DNA of 64,000 nt from Nicoletella semolina (GCF_004345745.1 NZ_SLXJ01000003.1:1-64000); one strand, 5' to 3'. Positions 47,068-55,339 are shown, counted from the stretch's first letter. Made by a program: numbers and translations. The notes: a model not told the origin generated them from the sequence alone.

Positions 47068-47618
47068 AACTCTTCGAAAATCAACCGCACTTTTGTTTAG
47101 CTGATGTTTGCGAAATCTTAGAAATTAAAAATTCTCGCCGTGTAAATGCTGAAATGCTAAATGAAAAGGGGGTACGTAAAACGTACACCCTTACCAAAGG
47201 CGGAAAACAGGAGCTTACATTCATCAACGAACCGAATTTATACCGCATTATTTTTAAATCAAGAAAAGCTGAAGCGGTAGAATTTCAAAACTGGGTATTT
47301 GAAGAAGTTTTGCCACAAATTCGCAAAACTGGGAAATACTTGCAAAATCAACAACCAAACTTACCGCTTGCTAAACCAACCAAAGACACAATGTCAGTAG
47401 ACGTGAATGTCTTTCACCACTTGCTACATCTAGCACGCACCGCAAGCGACACTTGCGAAGAACTAATGCGAAAACAAATCCGCATACTCGACACCTTCGA
47501 CTTAACGCTAATGCCACGAAATAGGCTCACATTAAATTACGAACTAGTTAAAGAAATGCAGTTTGCGATTGATGATGCAGAAAAAGTCGCTCGTCAGCAC
47601 GTCAGAAATCGCTTCTAA
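47055..47618 (+). pseudogene. Bro-N protein 2, start codon lost
   Basis: 188 codons from PVRVELFENQPHFCLADVC onward equal a Bro gene lacking its first ten or so codons and its start. It is joined at CCTGTTCGTGTAGA to the KilA-N gene in a different frame. An internal ATG at 47154 could give a 154-residue product. From 47290 on it is nearly identical to Bro 3. Confidence 0.7.
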
Positions 47619-47641
47619 TTGCAAAAAATTAAACACAACCG

Positions 47642-47670
47642 ACCGCTTGTGAAACATCAAGCGGTGGGTT
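47642..47670 (+). terminator. Inverted uptake-signal terminator after Bro 2
   Basis: ACCGCTTG / CAAGCGGT with an 8-base loop, then GGGTTTCT. The same element follows Bro 3. Confidence 0.65.
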
Positions 47671-47736
47671 TCTACACCCTACAATTTAATAAATATGAAA
47701 ACACATTTAATACATTTTTAACCATAGGAACCCCCA

Positions 47737-47844
47737 ATGAAAAACTTACTTAAACAGATTATCACAACACTATTACAAGACAACTACGCCTTAACGCTTT
47801 GGATATTAATTGCCATTACAACAGTCGCCTTGCTTGCGGCTTAA
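47737..47844 (+). CDS. Single-span membrane microprotein
   Basis: 35 residues (MKNLLKQIITTLLQDNYALT, then LWILIAITTVALLAA). An AGGA site lies 8 nt upstream. The hydrophobic C-terminal half is a membrane helix. Unknown. Confidence 0.5.
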   Translation: MKNLLKQIITTLLQDNYALTLWILIAITTVALLAA

Positions 47845-47873
47845 AATCCAACTTTTACATAAGGAAACAAAAA

Positions 47874-48188
47874 ATGAACCACTTTAACTATCATTTTAAA
47901 CCCCTACTTATCGCCTTCATCGCCATACTTTTCTTTGCCATTGTGTTAGAGATAGTAGAGGACGAACCGATACCTTCCACGCCCACCCTAGCCGTGGAAG
48001 ACAATTTTAACGCTACCAAAATTTGGACAGAATATGACTTCCAACAAGCGGAAATTGACCCACTTGATATTTCATACCACGACCCTTGCCAAACCGCCTG
48101 CCCTGATAATCTCACGGCAGACGACCTCGCTCTCCTCCAGCAACACTATCAAAAACAAATACAACGATTAACCGCAGGAGGTCAGTGA
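47874..48188 (+). CDS. Membrane-anchored phage protein
   Basis: 104 residues from the ATG at 47874 with an AAGGA site. There is one N-terminal membrane anchor (PLLIAFIAILFFAIVLEIV) and an acidic soluble part with two cysteines (DPCQTACPD). The stop overlaps the next ATG by one base. Unknown function. Confidence 0.55.
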   Translation: MNHFNYHFKPLLIAFIAILFFAIVLEIVEDEPIPSTPTLAVEDNFNATKIWTEYDFQQAEIDPLDISYHDPCQTACPDNLTADDLALLQQHYQKQIQRLTAGGQ

Positions 48189-48445
48189 TGGCTAAGAATA
48201 AACTGGAAGACCTAACCGACCACCTATTTATGGCAATGGAACGGCTAAATGAAGAAGACTTAGATGCCGAACAAATTCAACAAGAAGCGACCCTTGCCAA
48301 AGCGATTGTCGATATTGGCGACAAAATTATTGATGTGGCAAAAGTCTCGCTTGAAGCGATGAAAGTACAAAGCGACTACCTTGGTAATTCATCAGCATTA
48401 CCAAAGATTTTTCAATCTACCCCACTTTTGGAGAATAAATCATGA
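48188..48445 (+). CDS. Small phage protein upstream of recT
   Basis: 85 residues. NKLEDLTDHLFMAMERLNEEDLDAEQIQQEATLAKAIVDIGDKI resembles a small conserved phage protein that regularly precedes recombination genes in Mu-like and lambdoid Pasteurellaceae prophages. It is helical, without a catalytic motif. It overlaps both neighbours (ATGA). Confidence 0.6.
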   Translation: MAKNKLEDLTDHLFMAMERLNEEDLDAEQIQQEATLAKAIVDIGDKIIDVAKVSLEAMKVQSDYLGNSSALPKIFQSTPLLENKS

Positions 48446-49020
48446 TAAACCCAATCACCGAAATGCAAGCACAAATCACCACGGCTAAAGTTTTACAACG
48501 TGATTTACGTCAGGTAGTTCAAGAGAAGAAAGAGAGTATCCGTAACTTCTACCACGCCAAAGAGAAAGCTCAACAAGCGGTACAAACACCCCAAAAAATT
48601 GCAAAAACCGCCGAAGCGACGCCGATAGAGACTAAACCTAGACAGATTATTGCCGACCAAGAAAAAGAGCAGCAGCTGCTGAAAATGGCAAAAGAACATT
48701 ATACAGGCTATGAAGATGTTGCAAAATTTGCCCAGGCATTAAATTTAAGTGCAGAAGTTGTCTATCTGACACTGAAATATCATAGCTTCATCATACAGAA
48801 CGAAACGACACAATATCGAGTGCTAGATAGCTACTACCGCAACAACGGCAACCTAAAAGCGATGACAATCGACACTGGCTTAAAAGTATGGATTGTCTCC
48901 AAAACGCTTGAAGGACTAGGCTTGTCTCCCAACTGGGCAAGTTACAAGAACTTCTCAATAAGAATGCGAGCAGTTTTACTACTAGCGTGTTACAAATCGT
49001 CAATAGCAATTCAATGTTAA
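48442..49020 (+). CDS. Helix-turn-helix phage protein running into recT
   Basis: 192 codons. A helical N-terminus is followed by HYTGYEDVAKFAQALNLSAEV and YRNNGNLKAMTIDTGLKVWIVSKTLEGLGLSPNWASY, a DNA-binding-like region. The last 25-30 codons (from about 48945) are recT sequence read in the wrong frame, so the natural stop has been lost by a fusion or deletion. Confidence 0.5.
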   Translation: MINPITEMQAQITTAKVLQRDLRQVVQEKKESIRNFYHAKEKAQQAVQTPQKIAKTAEATPIETKPRQIIADQEKEQQLLKMAKEHYTGYEDVAKFAQALNLSAEVVYLTLKYHSFIIQNETTQYRVLDSYYRNNGNLKAMTIDTGLKVWIVSKTLEGLGLSPNWASYKNFSIRMRAVLLLACYKSSIAIQC

Positions 49021-49793
49021 AAAATGCTGACCCTCAAAGCGTTTTCAATGCAGCCTGTATGGCAGCAACACTTAACCTACCTATTCAAAATGGACTAGGC
49101 TTTGCCTACATTGTGCCATATCAAAACAAGAAAGAGAAAAAAACCGAAGCCCAATTCCAATTAGGCTACAAAGGACTCATTCAACTGGCACAACGTAGTG
49201 GACAATTTAAAAGATTGGTTGCTGTACCTGTTTATGAAAAACAACTTATTGCAGAAGATCCAATTAACGGCTTTGAATTTGACTGGAAGCAAAAGCCCGA
49301 AAATGGCGAAAAGCCTATTGGCTACTACGCCTACTTCAAACTCCTTAATGATTTCACCGCTGAACTCTATATGACCACGCATGAGGTGGACGAACACGCT
49401 CAACGTTACAGCCAAACTTACCGAACCTATTTAGATAAGAAATCCAAAGGACAATGGGCAAGCAGTGTATGGGCAGATAACTTTGAAGCGATGGCTCTCA
49501 AAACCGTAATGAAGCTTCTACTATCCAAACAAGCCCCACTTTCGGTCGAAATGCAACAAGCCGTACTTGCCGATCAAGCGGTTGTAAAAAATGTTGAAAC
49601 AAACGAGTTTAGCTATGTGGATAATCAAATCGAAGAAGCGGAATACACCGAATTAAAAGTGAGCACGGACATCTTCGAGAAATGCAAACAAAGTATTCTC
49701 AACAAAGAAACTACGCTTCAAGAACTCTGTGATAGTGGCTATGAGTTCAGTCAAGAACAGTATGCTGAATTAGAGAAATTGGAAGTGGAATAA
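48987..49793 (+). CDS. recT: RecT-family single-strand annealing protein, 5' end displaced
   Basis: 268 residues from the GTG at 48987, but RecT-like sequence (QLGKLQELLNKNASSFTTSV) continues upstream to 48930 with no normal start codon; the frame is open only from 48912. The core VFNAACMAATLNLPIQNGLGFAYIVPY, FQLGYKGLIQLAQRSGQFKRL and ALKTVMKLLLSKQAPLS is clear RecT. It anneals single strands for phage recombination. Its exonuclease partner is 0.9 kb away, separated by Bro cassette 3. Confidence 0.8.
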   Translation: MLQIVNSNSMLKNADPQSVFNAACMAATLNLPIQNGLGFAYIVPYQNKKEKKTEAQFQLGYKGLIQLAQRSGQFKRLVAVPVYEKQLIAEDPINGFEFDWKQKPENGEKPIGYYAYFKLLNDFTAELYMTTHEVDEHAQRYSQTYRTYLDKKSKGQWASSVWADNFEAMALKTVMKLLLSKQAPLSVEMQQAVLADQAVVKNVETNEFSYVDNQIEEAEYTELKVSTDIFEKCKQSILNKETTLQELCDSGYEFSQEQYAELEKLEVE

Positions 49794-49794
49794 T

Positions 49795-49876
49795 TTGACA
49801 AACCGCCAAAATCGGCTAAGATAACCGCACTACAATATCTGGCGGTTATCCGCACCCGACAATAAGCGTTTTTTTT
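49795..49876 (+). ncRNA. C4-like antisense leader of Bro cassette 3
   Basis: TTGACA-16-TAAGAT promoter, RNA start about 49829, end in eight T (49869-49876). ACTACAATATCTG (49829-49841) is complementary at 11 of 13 positions to CAGATACGGTAGT (49956-49968) in the mRNA leader. ACCCGACA (49853) can also pair with TGTCGGGT (about 49905), which alternatively pairs with CCCGACA (about 49973). The leader contains AATACCGAAAGGAAA, shared with cassette 5. Confidence 0.6.
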
Positions 49877-50027
49877 ATGCCCAAAATTTACATAGTGATC
49901 TATGTCGGGTCGAGAGAACCTAATAAAATACCGAAAGGAAATAAGTTCCGCCGTCCAGATACGGTAGTTGAAGCCCGACACCCTACTAAGGTTTCGGATT
50001 ACTAACTAAATTATCTGGAGCATAAAA

Positions 50028-50630
50028 ATGTCAAATTCTCAAATCTTAACTTTCGATTTCAAATCTCAACCTGTTCGTATTCAATCATTTAACGATGAAC
50101 CATATTTCTGTTTAACTGATGTTTGCTTTGTACTAGGTGTAAATCGTCGTAGTTCTGAAGCCTTTCGCTTAAATACAGAGGGGTGCAAAGAAATTGCAAC
50201 CCTTACAAACGGGGGTGAACAGATTGTTACTTTCATCAACGAACCAAACCTTTACCGCATCATTTTCAGATCGAACAAAGCTAACGCTGTAGAATTTCAA
50301 AACTGGGTATTTGAAGAAGTCTTGCCACAAATTCGCAAAACTGGGAAATACTTGCAAAATCAACAACCAAACTTACCGCTTGCTAAACCAACCAAAGACA
50401 CAATGTCAGTAGACGTGAATGTCTTTCACCACTTGCTACATCTAGCACGCACCGCAAGCGACACTTGCGAAGAACTAATGCAAAAACAAATCCGCATACT
50501 CGACACCTTCGACTTAACGCTAATGCCACGAAATAGGCTCACATTAAATTACGAGCTAGTTAAAGAAATGCAGTTTGCGATTGATGATGCAGAAAAAGTC
50601 GCTCGCCAGCACATCAGAAATTGCTTCTAA
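50028..50630 (+). CDS. Bro-N domain protein 3 (antirepressor-like)
   Basis: 200 residues. Bro-N: QILTFDFKSQPVRIQSFNDEPYFCLTDVCFVLGVNRRSSEAFRL, then INEPNLYRIIFRSNKANAVEFQNWVFEEVLPQIRKTG. The C-terminal half is shared with Bro 1 and Bro 2. It sits between recT and the exonuclease gene, which are normally adjacent, and has its own leader and terminator. Confidence 0.8.
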   Translation: MSNSQILTFDFKSQPVRIQSFNDEPYFCLTDVCFVLGVNRRSSEAFRLNTEGCKEIATLTNGGEQIVTFINEPNLYRIIFRSNKANAVEFQNWVFEEVLPQIRKTGKYLQNQQPNLPLAKPTKDTMSVDVNVFHHLLHLARTASDTCEELMQKQIRILDTFDLTLMPRNRLTLNYELVKEMQFAIDDAEKVARQHIRNCF

Positions 50631-50653
50631 TTGCAAAAAATTAAACACAACCA

Positions 50654-50685
50654 ACCGCTTGTGAAACATCAAGCGGTGGGTTTTT
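50654..50685 (+). terminator. Inverted uptake-signal terminator after Bro 3
   Basis: ACCGCTTG (50654) / CAAGCGGT (50670), then GGG and five T. Confidence 0.75.
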
Positions 50686-50704
50686 ACACCCAAAAGGTAT
50701 CAAA

Positions 50705-51373
50705 ATGACTATGCTTTATACATTCAAACCACGCTGCTCAATGCTACATCAGCTAATGAGTGAGCCCAAAACAAAAGCTGACAAAGAGGCAGGCAAAATA
50801 TCCGATACGGCAAAAGCTGCTGTTCGAGAAATTGCAAAATTTGACCTGTTCGGCTATTCCAGTTTTGACGGCAACAAATATACCCAAAAAGGTATTCAGC
50901 TCGAAGATCAAGCCATTAAATTAAGTGGTTTTACTCGTGGCTTAGCACTCAAGAAGAACACTGAAAGACGTGAAAACGATTGGATTTCAGGCGAGTGCGA
51001 CATTTACGTTCCAAGCCGAAAACTCATCATCGACACAAAATGTTCGTGGGATATTGGCTCACATCCATTCTTTGCTGACGAAGCCGAAGCCAAAGCACAA
51101 AAATCTGGCTACGACATTCAAATGCAAGCCTATATGTGGCTTTGGGAGTGCGAACAAGCCGAAATAGATTTTGTGCTTTTCCCCACGCCAATAGACTTAA
51201 TCAGCACCTACGACAATGACGAGAAGTTGATTGATTTAGTCGAGCAAATCCCACAACACAAACGAATCACCACCGTTACGATTAAGCGAGATGATGAAAT
51301 CATCGAGAAAATCAAAGAGCGAGTGGAAGCAGCCCGACATTATTACGACAAACTTATTCAAGAGGCAATTTAA
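50705..51373 (+). CDS. YqaJ/lambda exonuclease-like recombinase nuclease
   Basis: 222 residues. The PD-(D/E)XK core reads SGECDIYVPSRKLIIDTKCSWD (catalytic Asp and D-x-K), with GIQLEDQAI as the helix bearing the conserved Glu and YDIQMQAYMWLW as the family's Q-x-x-x-Y motif. It resects double-strand ends to feed RecT. An AAAAGGT site precedes the start; an in-frame ATG two codons later is possible. Confidence 0.85.
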   Translation: MTMLYTFKPRCSMLHQLMSEPKTKADKEAGKISDTAKAAVREIAKFDLFGYSSFDGNKYTQKGIQLEDQAIKLSGFTRGLALKKNTERRENDWISGECDIYVPSRKLIIDTKCSWDIGSHPFFADEAEAKAQKSGYDIQMQAYMWLWECEQAEIDFVLFPTPIDLISTYDNDEKLIDLVEQIPQHKRITTVTIKRDDEIIEKIKERVEAARHYYDKLIQEAI

Positions 51374-51394
51374 TTATCACCCAAAAGAGAAATA

Positions 51395-52696
51395 ATGATG
51401 TTTACCTACGGATCAATATGTTCAGGAATTGAAGCTGTATCGGTTGCGTGGAAAGGCATTGGAAAGCCTGCTTGGTTTTCTGAAATTGAGCCTTTCCCTT
51501 GTGCCATTCTTGCTCATCACTACCCTAATATTCCCAATCTAGGCGATATGACCGCCCTAGTACCAAAAATTCTCAATCGTGAAATTCCCGCACCTGATGT
51601 ATTAGTTGGCGGCACACCTTGCCAAGCATTTTCTGTTGCAGGCAAGCGTGAAAGTTTAGATGACGACAGAGGAAATCTTACTTTAACCCTCATTCAAATT
51701 TTGGAGGCAATTGATTATGTCCGACTCTCTGACGGAAAACAACCTTGCATACTTGTGTGGGAAAACGTGCCGGGTGTTTTATCCACCAAGGACAACGCAT
51801 TCGGACACTTTTTGGCTGGATTGGCTCAAGAATATCAGCCATTACAACCACCAGGTAACAAATGGACAAACGCTGGTTATGTGCATTCAGTCAGAACTAT
51901 CTCGTGGCGAGTCCTCAATGCTCAATACTTCGGAGTTGCCCAACGACGTAAGCGAGTGTTCCTTGTGGCAAGTGCTAGAAAGCGAAGTGTCGCACAAATA
52001 CTCATTGAGCAAAAGAGCTTGCGAGGGAATTTTGGTGAGAGCAACGAAAAGAAGGAAGAATTTACCACCAATTCTAAAACAAGCGTTACTTGCTCACGCC
52101 AAGTGATTTGTAAAGGCAAAGAGCATTCCGTTTGTTTTAATATCGCACCAACAATGACAGCCTCCCAATATAAAGAACCACAGATTATTGTCCACGGCAC
52201 TCAAGATCCGATTGTTAATACCCAAATTGCTCATTGTTTAGGCAGGAATAACGGACAAGAAAATGTGTTATTTGAAATCAAAGGTTCAGAAGCTATTCGA
52301 GTTTCAAATTCATCTATATCCCCCACTCTGAAAGCTCGAATGGGAACTGGTGGTGGGAATGTTCCTTGCATTGCTCTTGCTGGCAACATAATCGGCAGAA
52401 AATCAGAAAACGGAGGGAATGGCAACGGATTTGATGAACGTGGCATTAGTTATACACTAACCGCAACAGATGTTCACGCAGTCTGCAACGAATACACCAT
52501 TCGCAAACTCACGCCAAAAGAATGTGAACGCTTGCAAGGTTTTCCAGATGACTACACCGAAATCCCCTATCGAAATAAACCCGCAGAAAATTGCCCTGAT
52601 AGCCCACGTTACAAAGCGATTGGTAACTCAATGGCAGTACCTGTAATGCAATGGATTGGCGAAAGAGTTGTGGAATACCTTAAATCTGAACACTAA
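51395..52696 (+). CDS. C5-cytosine DNA methyltransferase (orphan)
   Basis: 433 residues. Motif I FTYGSICSGIEAVSVAW, motif IV VGGTPCQAFSVAGKR with catalytic Cys, motif VI WENVPGV, motif VIII QRRKRVFLVA, then the variable recognition domain (about 200-370), motif IX LTPKECERLQGFPDDYTE and motif X IGNSMAVPVM. There is no cognate nuclease beside it, so it likely protects phage DNA from host restriction. The target sequence cannot be read. Confidence 0.92.
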   Translation: MMFTYGSICSGIEAVSVAWKGIGKPAWFSEIEPFPCAILAHHYPNIPNLGDMTALVPKILNREIPAPDVLVGGTPCQAFSVAGKRESLDDDRGNLTLTLIQILEAIDYVRLSDGKQPCILVWENVPGVLSTKDNAFGHFLAGLAQEYQPLQPPGNKWTNAGYVHSVRTISWRVLNAQYFGVAQRRKRVFLVASARKRSVAQILIEQKSLRGNFGESNEKKEEFTTNSKTSVTCSRQVICKGKEHSVCFNIAPTMTASQYKEPQIIVHGTQDPIVNTQIAHCLGRNNGQENVLFEIKGSEAIRVSNSSISPTLKARMGTGGGNVPCIALAGNIIGRKSENGGNGNGFDERGISYTLTATDVHAVCNEYTIRKLTPKECERLQGFPDDYTEIPYRNKPAENCPDSPRYKAIGNSMAVPVMQWIGERVVEYLKSEH

Positions 52697-52703
52697 CCAC
52701 AGA

Positions 52704-52737
52704 CCATTTTCCTGACGCCAGGAAAATGGTTTTATTT
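52704..52737 (+). terminator. Terminator of the methyltransferase gene
   Basis: Perfect 11-bp stem CCATTTTCCTG / CAGGAAAATGG, 4-base loop, then TTTTATTT. The T run merges with the TTGACA of the next cassette. Confidence 0.9.
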
Positions 52738-52854
52738 GACAAACCGCCCAGCCCTATTCTAGAATGCCTTCACTTTCAACAGAAAGTCGGGAATTGGCGT
52801 TCCTGAATTGAATTTTAAGGGTGGAAATGATAGTCGCCCAAAGCGACTTTTTTT
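52736..52854 (+). ncRNA. C4-like antisense leader of Bro cassette 4
   Basis: TTGACA-18-TAGAAT promoter, start about 52772, terminator AGTCGC / GCGACT with seven T (52832-52854). A hairpin GGAA-TTGGCG-TTCC exposes TTGGCGT (52794-52800), complementary to ACGCCAA at 52983, which can also pair with a second TTGGCGT at 53014. The rest of the leader to 53065 has further stems (CATCAC/GTGATG, GTTCAA/TTGAAC). Confidence 0.5.
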
Positions 52855-53065
52855 ATTTCTATGATCAGAAAAATCAAACCTTTCAAAGGGTGTTACGAAT
52901 TATCATACCCTTTTAAAAGTAGTCAATGATGGACTGGTTAAGGGATCAAAAGATCGCCGTCTTTACCTTAAAGTTCAACGGTACGCCAACCTTGATCAGT
53001 TCATCACCAGTAATTGGCGTTGCTAGTGATGAGTTTTACAACTTTGAACTATAAGGACAGTCAAA

Positions 53066-53425
53066 ATGACTACATTAACATTTCAAGCTACAACTCTTTC
53101 AGTTATCAATCAACAAAATAAAATTTGGTTTTCTATCTCTGATGTTGCAAATGCATTGGGCTATAAAGAAACAAATGGCGTTACTCGTTTATACAATGCC
53201 CACCAAGATGAGTTCACTCAAAATATGACTACACTTATTGATATGCAAACAAATGGTGGCATTCAGAAAGTCCGTATTTTCTCACTGCGTGGTTGCCATC
53301 TTATCGGAATGCTTTCACACACCAAAGTCGCCAAAGACTTCCGCAAATGGGTTCTAGACATTCTCGACAAAGAGCTTTTGCAAAATTCCCAACCGAACAT
53401 ACCGCTTGTCGAAGAGAAAAGCTAG
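53066..53425 (+). CDS. Bro-N domain protein 4 (short)
   Basis: 119 residues: only the Bro-N domain (VINQQNKIWFSISDVANALGYKETNGVTRLYNAHQDE...FSLRGCHLIGMLSHTKVAKDFRKWVLDILD) and a short tail QPNIPLVEEKS. The C-terminal domain is missing, either a natural short form or a truncation at the region where the other copies recombine. The 187 bp after it hold no clear gene. Confidence 0.72.
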   Translation: MTTLTFQATTLSVINQQNKIWFSISDVANALGYKETNGVTRLYNAHQDEFTQNMTTLIDMQTNGGIQKVRIFSLRGCHLIGMLSHTKVAKDFRKWVLDILDKELLQNSQPNIPLVEEKS

Positions 53426-53612
53426 ATAAATTTTGCGATCAAGATCGAAGAATTGACTTTTGATGTTTGACACTTGCCGCCTTTTAAGGCTAACATAACA
53501 AAACAAATTGATTAGTGACAGTAATCTTACGTTCTTTATGACAATTAAACTATGATACCAGCTTACCAAAGGAATTTGTGTAGGCTATTTTAGTTTGTGA
53601 AATGAGGGGGTT

Positions 53613-53804
53613 ATGATGAAGAATACAATTTTAAAGCCTGTTAAAAAACGGTATCTTTCTCCAAAAGACTATTTAAAAGACGTGCAGTTAAATAGCACGA
53701 ATAATAATATCGACCGAGTTCGATTTATTCCGCCAGAAATTGGTAAATCTGGATTTGGGAAATTCCTTGTTGAATATAAAACTGCGGTATTGGTGGCTCG
53801 ATGA
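53613..53804 (+). CDS. Small phage protein
   Basis: 63 residues, basic at the N-terminus (KPVKKRYLSPKDYLKDVQL). It has a GAGGGGG site, and the stop overlaps the next ATG (ATGA). Not recognised. Confidence 0.5.
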   Translation: MMKNTILKPVKKRYLSPKDYLKDVQLNSTNNNIDRVRFIPPEIGKSGFGKFLVEYKTAVLVAR

Positions 53805-54211
53805 ACAACGAAAATCTTCCACAACCATTTGAAAATAAAGATGAATTCATCAAAGAATTTTTTGCTATCCAGCAACAAGAAGTGGCTGTTAAGCGTGATG
53901 AATTGGCAATCCGAAAAGAAGAAACCAAATTAAACCAAGAAGTTGCACTCGCTTCTATTGCATCGCAGGAAAAAGTTGAGTTAAAGCGTGGTGATGTGTT
54001 TTTGAAAACACAAATCGGCAAATATTGGCTTTGGGGCGTATTAGGTGTTTTGTTTGCTGTCATTATAGGTGTCGCAATGTACCTCAACCAATCGGATATT
54101 GCTATTCGGATTATTGAAATTAGTGGTGCTGTTTTATTGGGGTATTTCGCTGGTGTAAACCGAGGAAAAGCTCAAATACTTGAGCAACAAAACAGACAAA
54201 AAGAAGAATGA
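53801..54211 (+). CDS. Coiled-coil membrane protein
   Basis: 136 residues. A charged coiled coil (about 20-65: EVAVKRDELAIRKEETKLNQE) is followed by two membrane segments (YWLWGVLGVLFAVIIGVAMYL; IIEISGAVLLGYFAGV) and a basic tail. This topology, encoded beside an antirepressor cassette, would fit an exclusion or signalling protein, but no family is recognised. Confidence 0.6.
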   Translation: MNNENLPQPFENKDEFIKEFFAIQQQEVAVKRDELAIRKEETKLNQEVALASIASQEKVELKRGDVFLKTQIGKYWLWGVLGVLFAVIIGVAMYLNQSDIAIRIIEISGAVLLGYFAGVNRGKAQILEQQNRQKEE

Positions 54212-54216
54212 CAATT

Positions 54217-54246
54217 AAATCCCACTTTAACCAGTGGGATTTTTAT
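54217..54246 (+). terminator. Terminator before cassette 5
   Basis: AAATCCCACT / AGTGGGATTT with a 6-base loop, then TTATTT running into TTGACA at 54247. Confidence 0.88.
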
Positions 54247-54341
54247 TTGACACCTTAAAAACTTTATACTACTATTCCGCTAACGGTGCTCAACACACCT
54301 TGACTCAAAGCGGAATATGACCGCAGGAATGCGGTTTTTTT
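54247..54341 (+). ncRNA. C4-like antisense leader of Bro cassette 5
   Basis: TTGACA-17-TACTAT promoter, start about 54282, terminator ACCGC / GCGGT with seven T. GGTGCTCAACAC (54285-54296) pairs with GTGTTGAAGCACC (54419-54431) except for one bulge, and CTCAAAG (54304-54310) with CTTTGAG (54410-54416). The target is closed by GATCGGGTG / CACCCGATC (54357/54428). This is the clearest of the antisense/target pairs. Confidence 0.65.
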
Positions 54342-54487
54342 GTATCCTGATTTTATGATCGGGTGGTGTTCCGTTCATACAATACCGAAAGGAAAAGACG
54401 GAAGGCTGACTTTGAGCAGTGTTGAAGCACCCGATCGCCCTATCTCAACAGTAGGGTAAATTTAAAATACTCAAAGGATACAAAACA

Positions 54488-55128
54488 ATGTCAAATTTAC
54501 CAATCCAATTCCAATCATTTGATTTCAATTCATCGACTGTCCGTGTCATCATTGATCCAAACCAAGAACCGTGGTTCTGTGGTGCAGATGTCTGCGATAA
54601 TCTAGGATATACAAATGCTCCCGATGCATTAAGAAAACATTGTAAAGAGAGGGGTATCGCAAAACGCTATACCCCCACTAAAAGCGGTGAACAAGAGATG
54701 ATTTTCATCAACGAACCCAACTTATACCGCCTGATCATCAAATCACGCAAACCACAAGCGGAAAAATTCGAGGCGTGGGTATTTGAAGAAGTCTTGCCTC
54801 AAATCCGCAAGACTGGGCAATATTCACAAAATCCCCAACCAAACTTACCCTTGTTGAACCAACCTATAGTATCGAACTCAAAGAGGAAGAAATCCGCCAA
54901 CTTGCTTGGCTACACTTCTCACACCGCAGAATGATGTCCCTACTCGGCTGGGTTGCCAAAGGGCTTGAAGTTATCGGTTCAAAATTCGCAGGCGAGGCTT
55001 ACGGTTGTTCAACAGAATACCGTCGCCAAAGTGATAAAACTAAACCCACGCTTGAGCTAATGATCGCCAAAATCGAACACAAAGGCACACGACAAGAACT
55101 CACGCACCGCCTAACAGCGTCCGTTTAA
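54488..55128 (+). pseudogene. Bro protein 5, broken by a 1-base deletion
   Basis: The first frame (54488-54934) encodes Bro-N to QPNLPL, then drifts. From about 54865 the next frame encodes PTYSIELKEEEIRQLAWLHF and MMSLLGWVAKGLEVIGSKFA to TASV (55128), the Bro C-terminal domain. At the junction TTACCCTTGTTGAACC lacks one base relative to the TTACCGCTTG of the paralogs. The C-terminal domain differs from that of Bro 1-3. Confidence 0.75.
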
Positions 55129-55136
55129 CTCCCATT

Positions 55137-55176
55137 CCCTCCCCTTTATCCCCAATCGTACTGGGGAGGGCTTTTT
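55137..55176 (+). terminator. Terminator after Bro 5
   Basis: CCCTCCCC / GGGGAGGG with an 18-base loop, then CTTTTT. Confidence 0.7.
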
Positions 55177-55206
55177 ACACCCAAAAATTTACCAAGAGGT
55201 GGAAAA

Positions 55207-55339
55207 ATGAACCGAGAAAAAATACATCAATGAATTAGAAATCGCCCTACAAATCGCCAAACGCAACCTAAAAAGCACAGGCTTTTGGAAGTGGCAACTT
55301 GAAGCAAACGAAATCGAGCATTTGCTCGAAATCGCCTAA
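55207..55339 (+). pseudogene. Small phage ORF with A-tract frameshift
   Basis: ATG at 55207 runs to a stop after eight codons. Removing one A from the AAAAAA at 55216 gives a 43-residue protein (MNREKYINELEIALQIAKRN, then LKSTGFWKWQ...) ending at 55339. It is either a mutation or a homopolymer read error. Confidence 0.5.

Noticed and set aside
46900-47070. Programmed frameshift joining KilA-N to Bro 2
   Set aside because: No slippery heptamer or stimulatory structure near the KilA-N stop, and a cross-over word CCTGTTCG explains the joint.
52110-52450. Possible split methyltransferase or inserted domain at residues 220-370
   Set aside because: C5 methyltransferases have a variable recognition region of this size between motifs VIII and IX; the frame is continuous.
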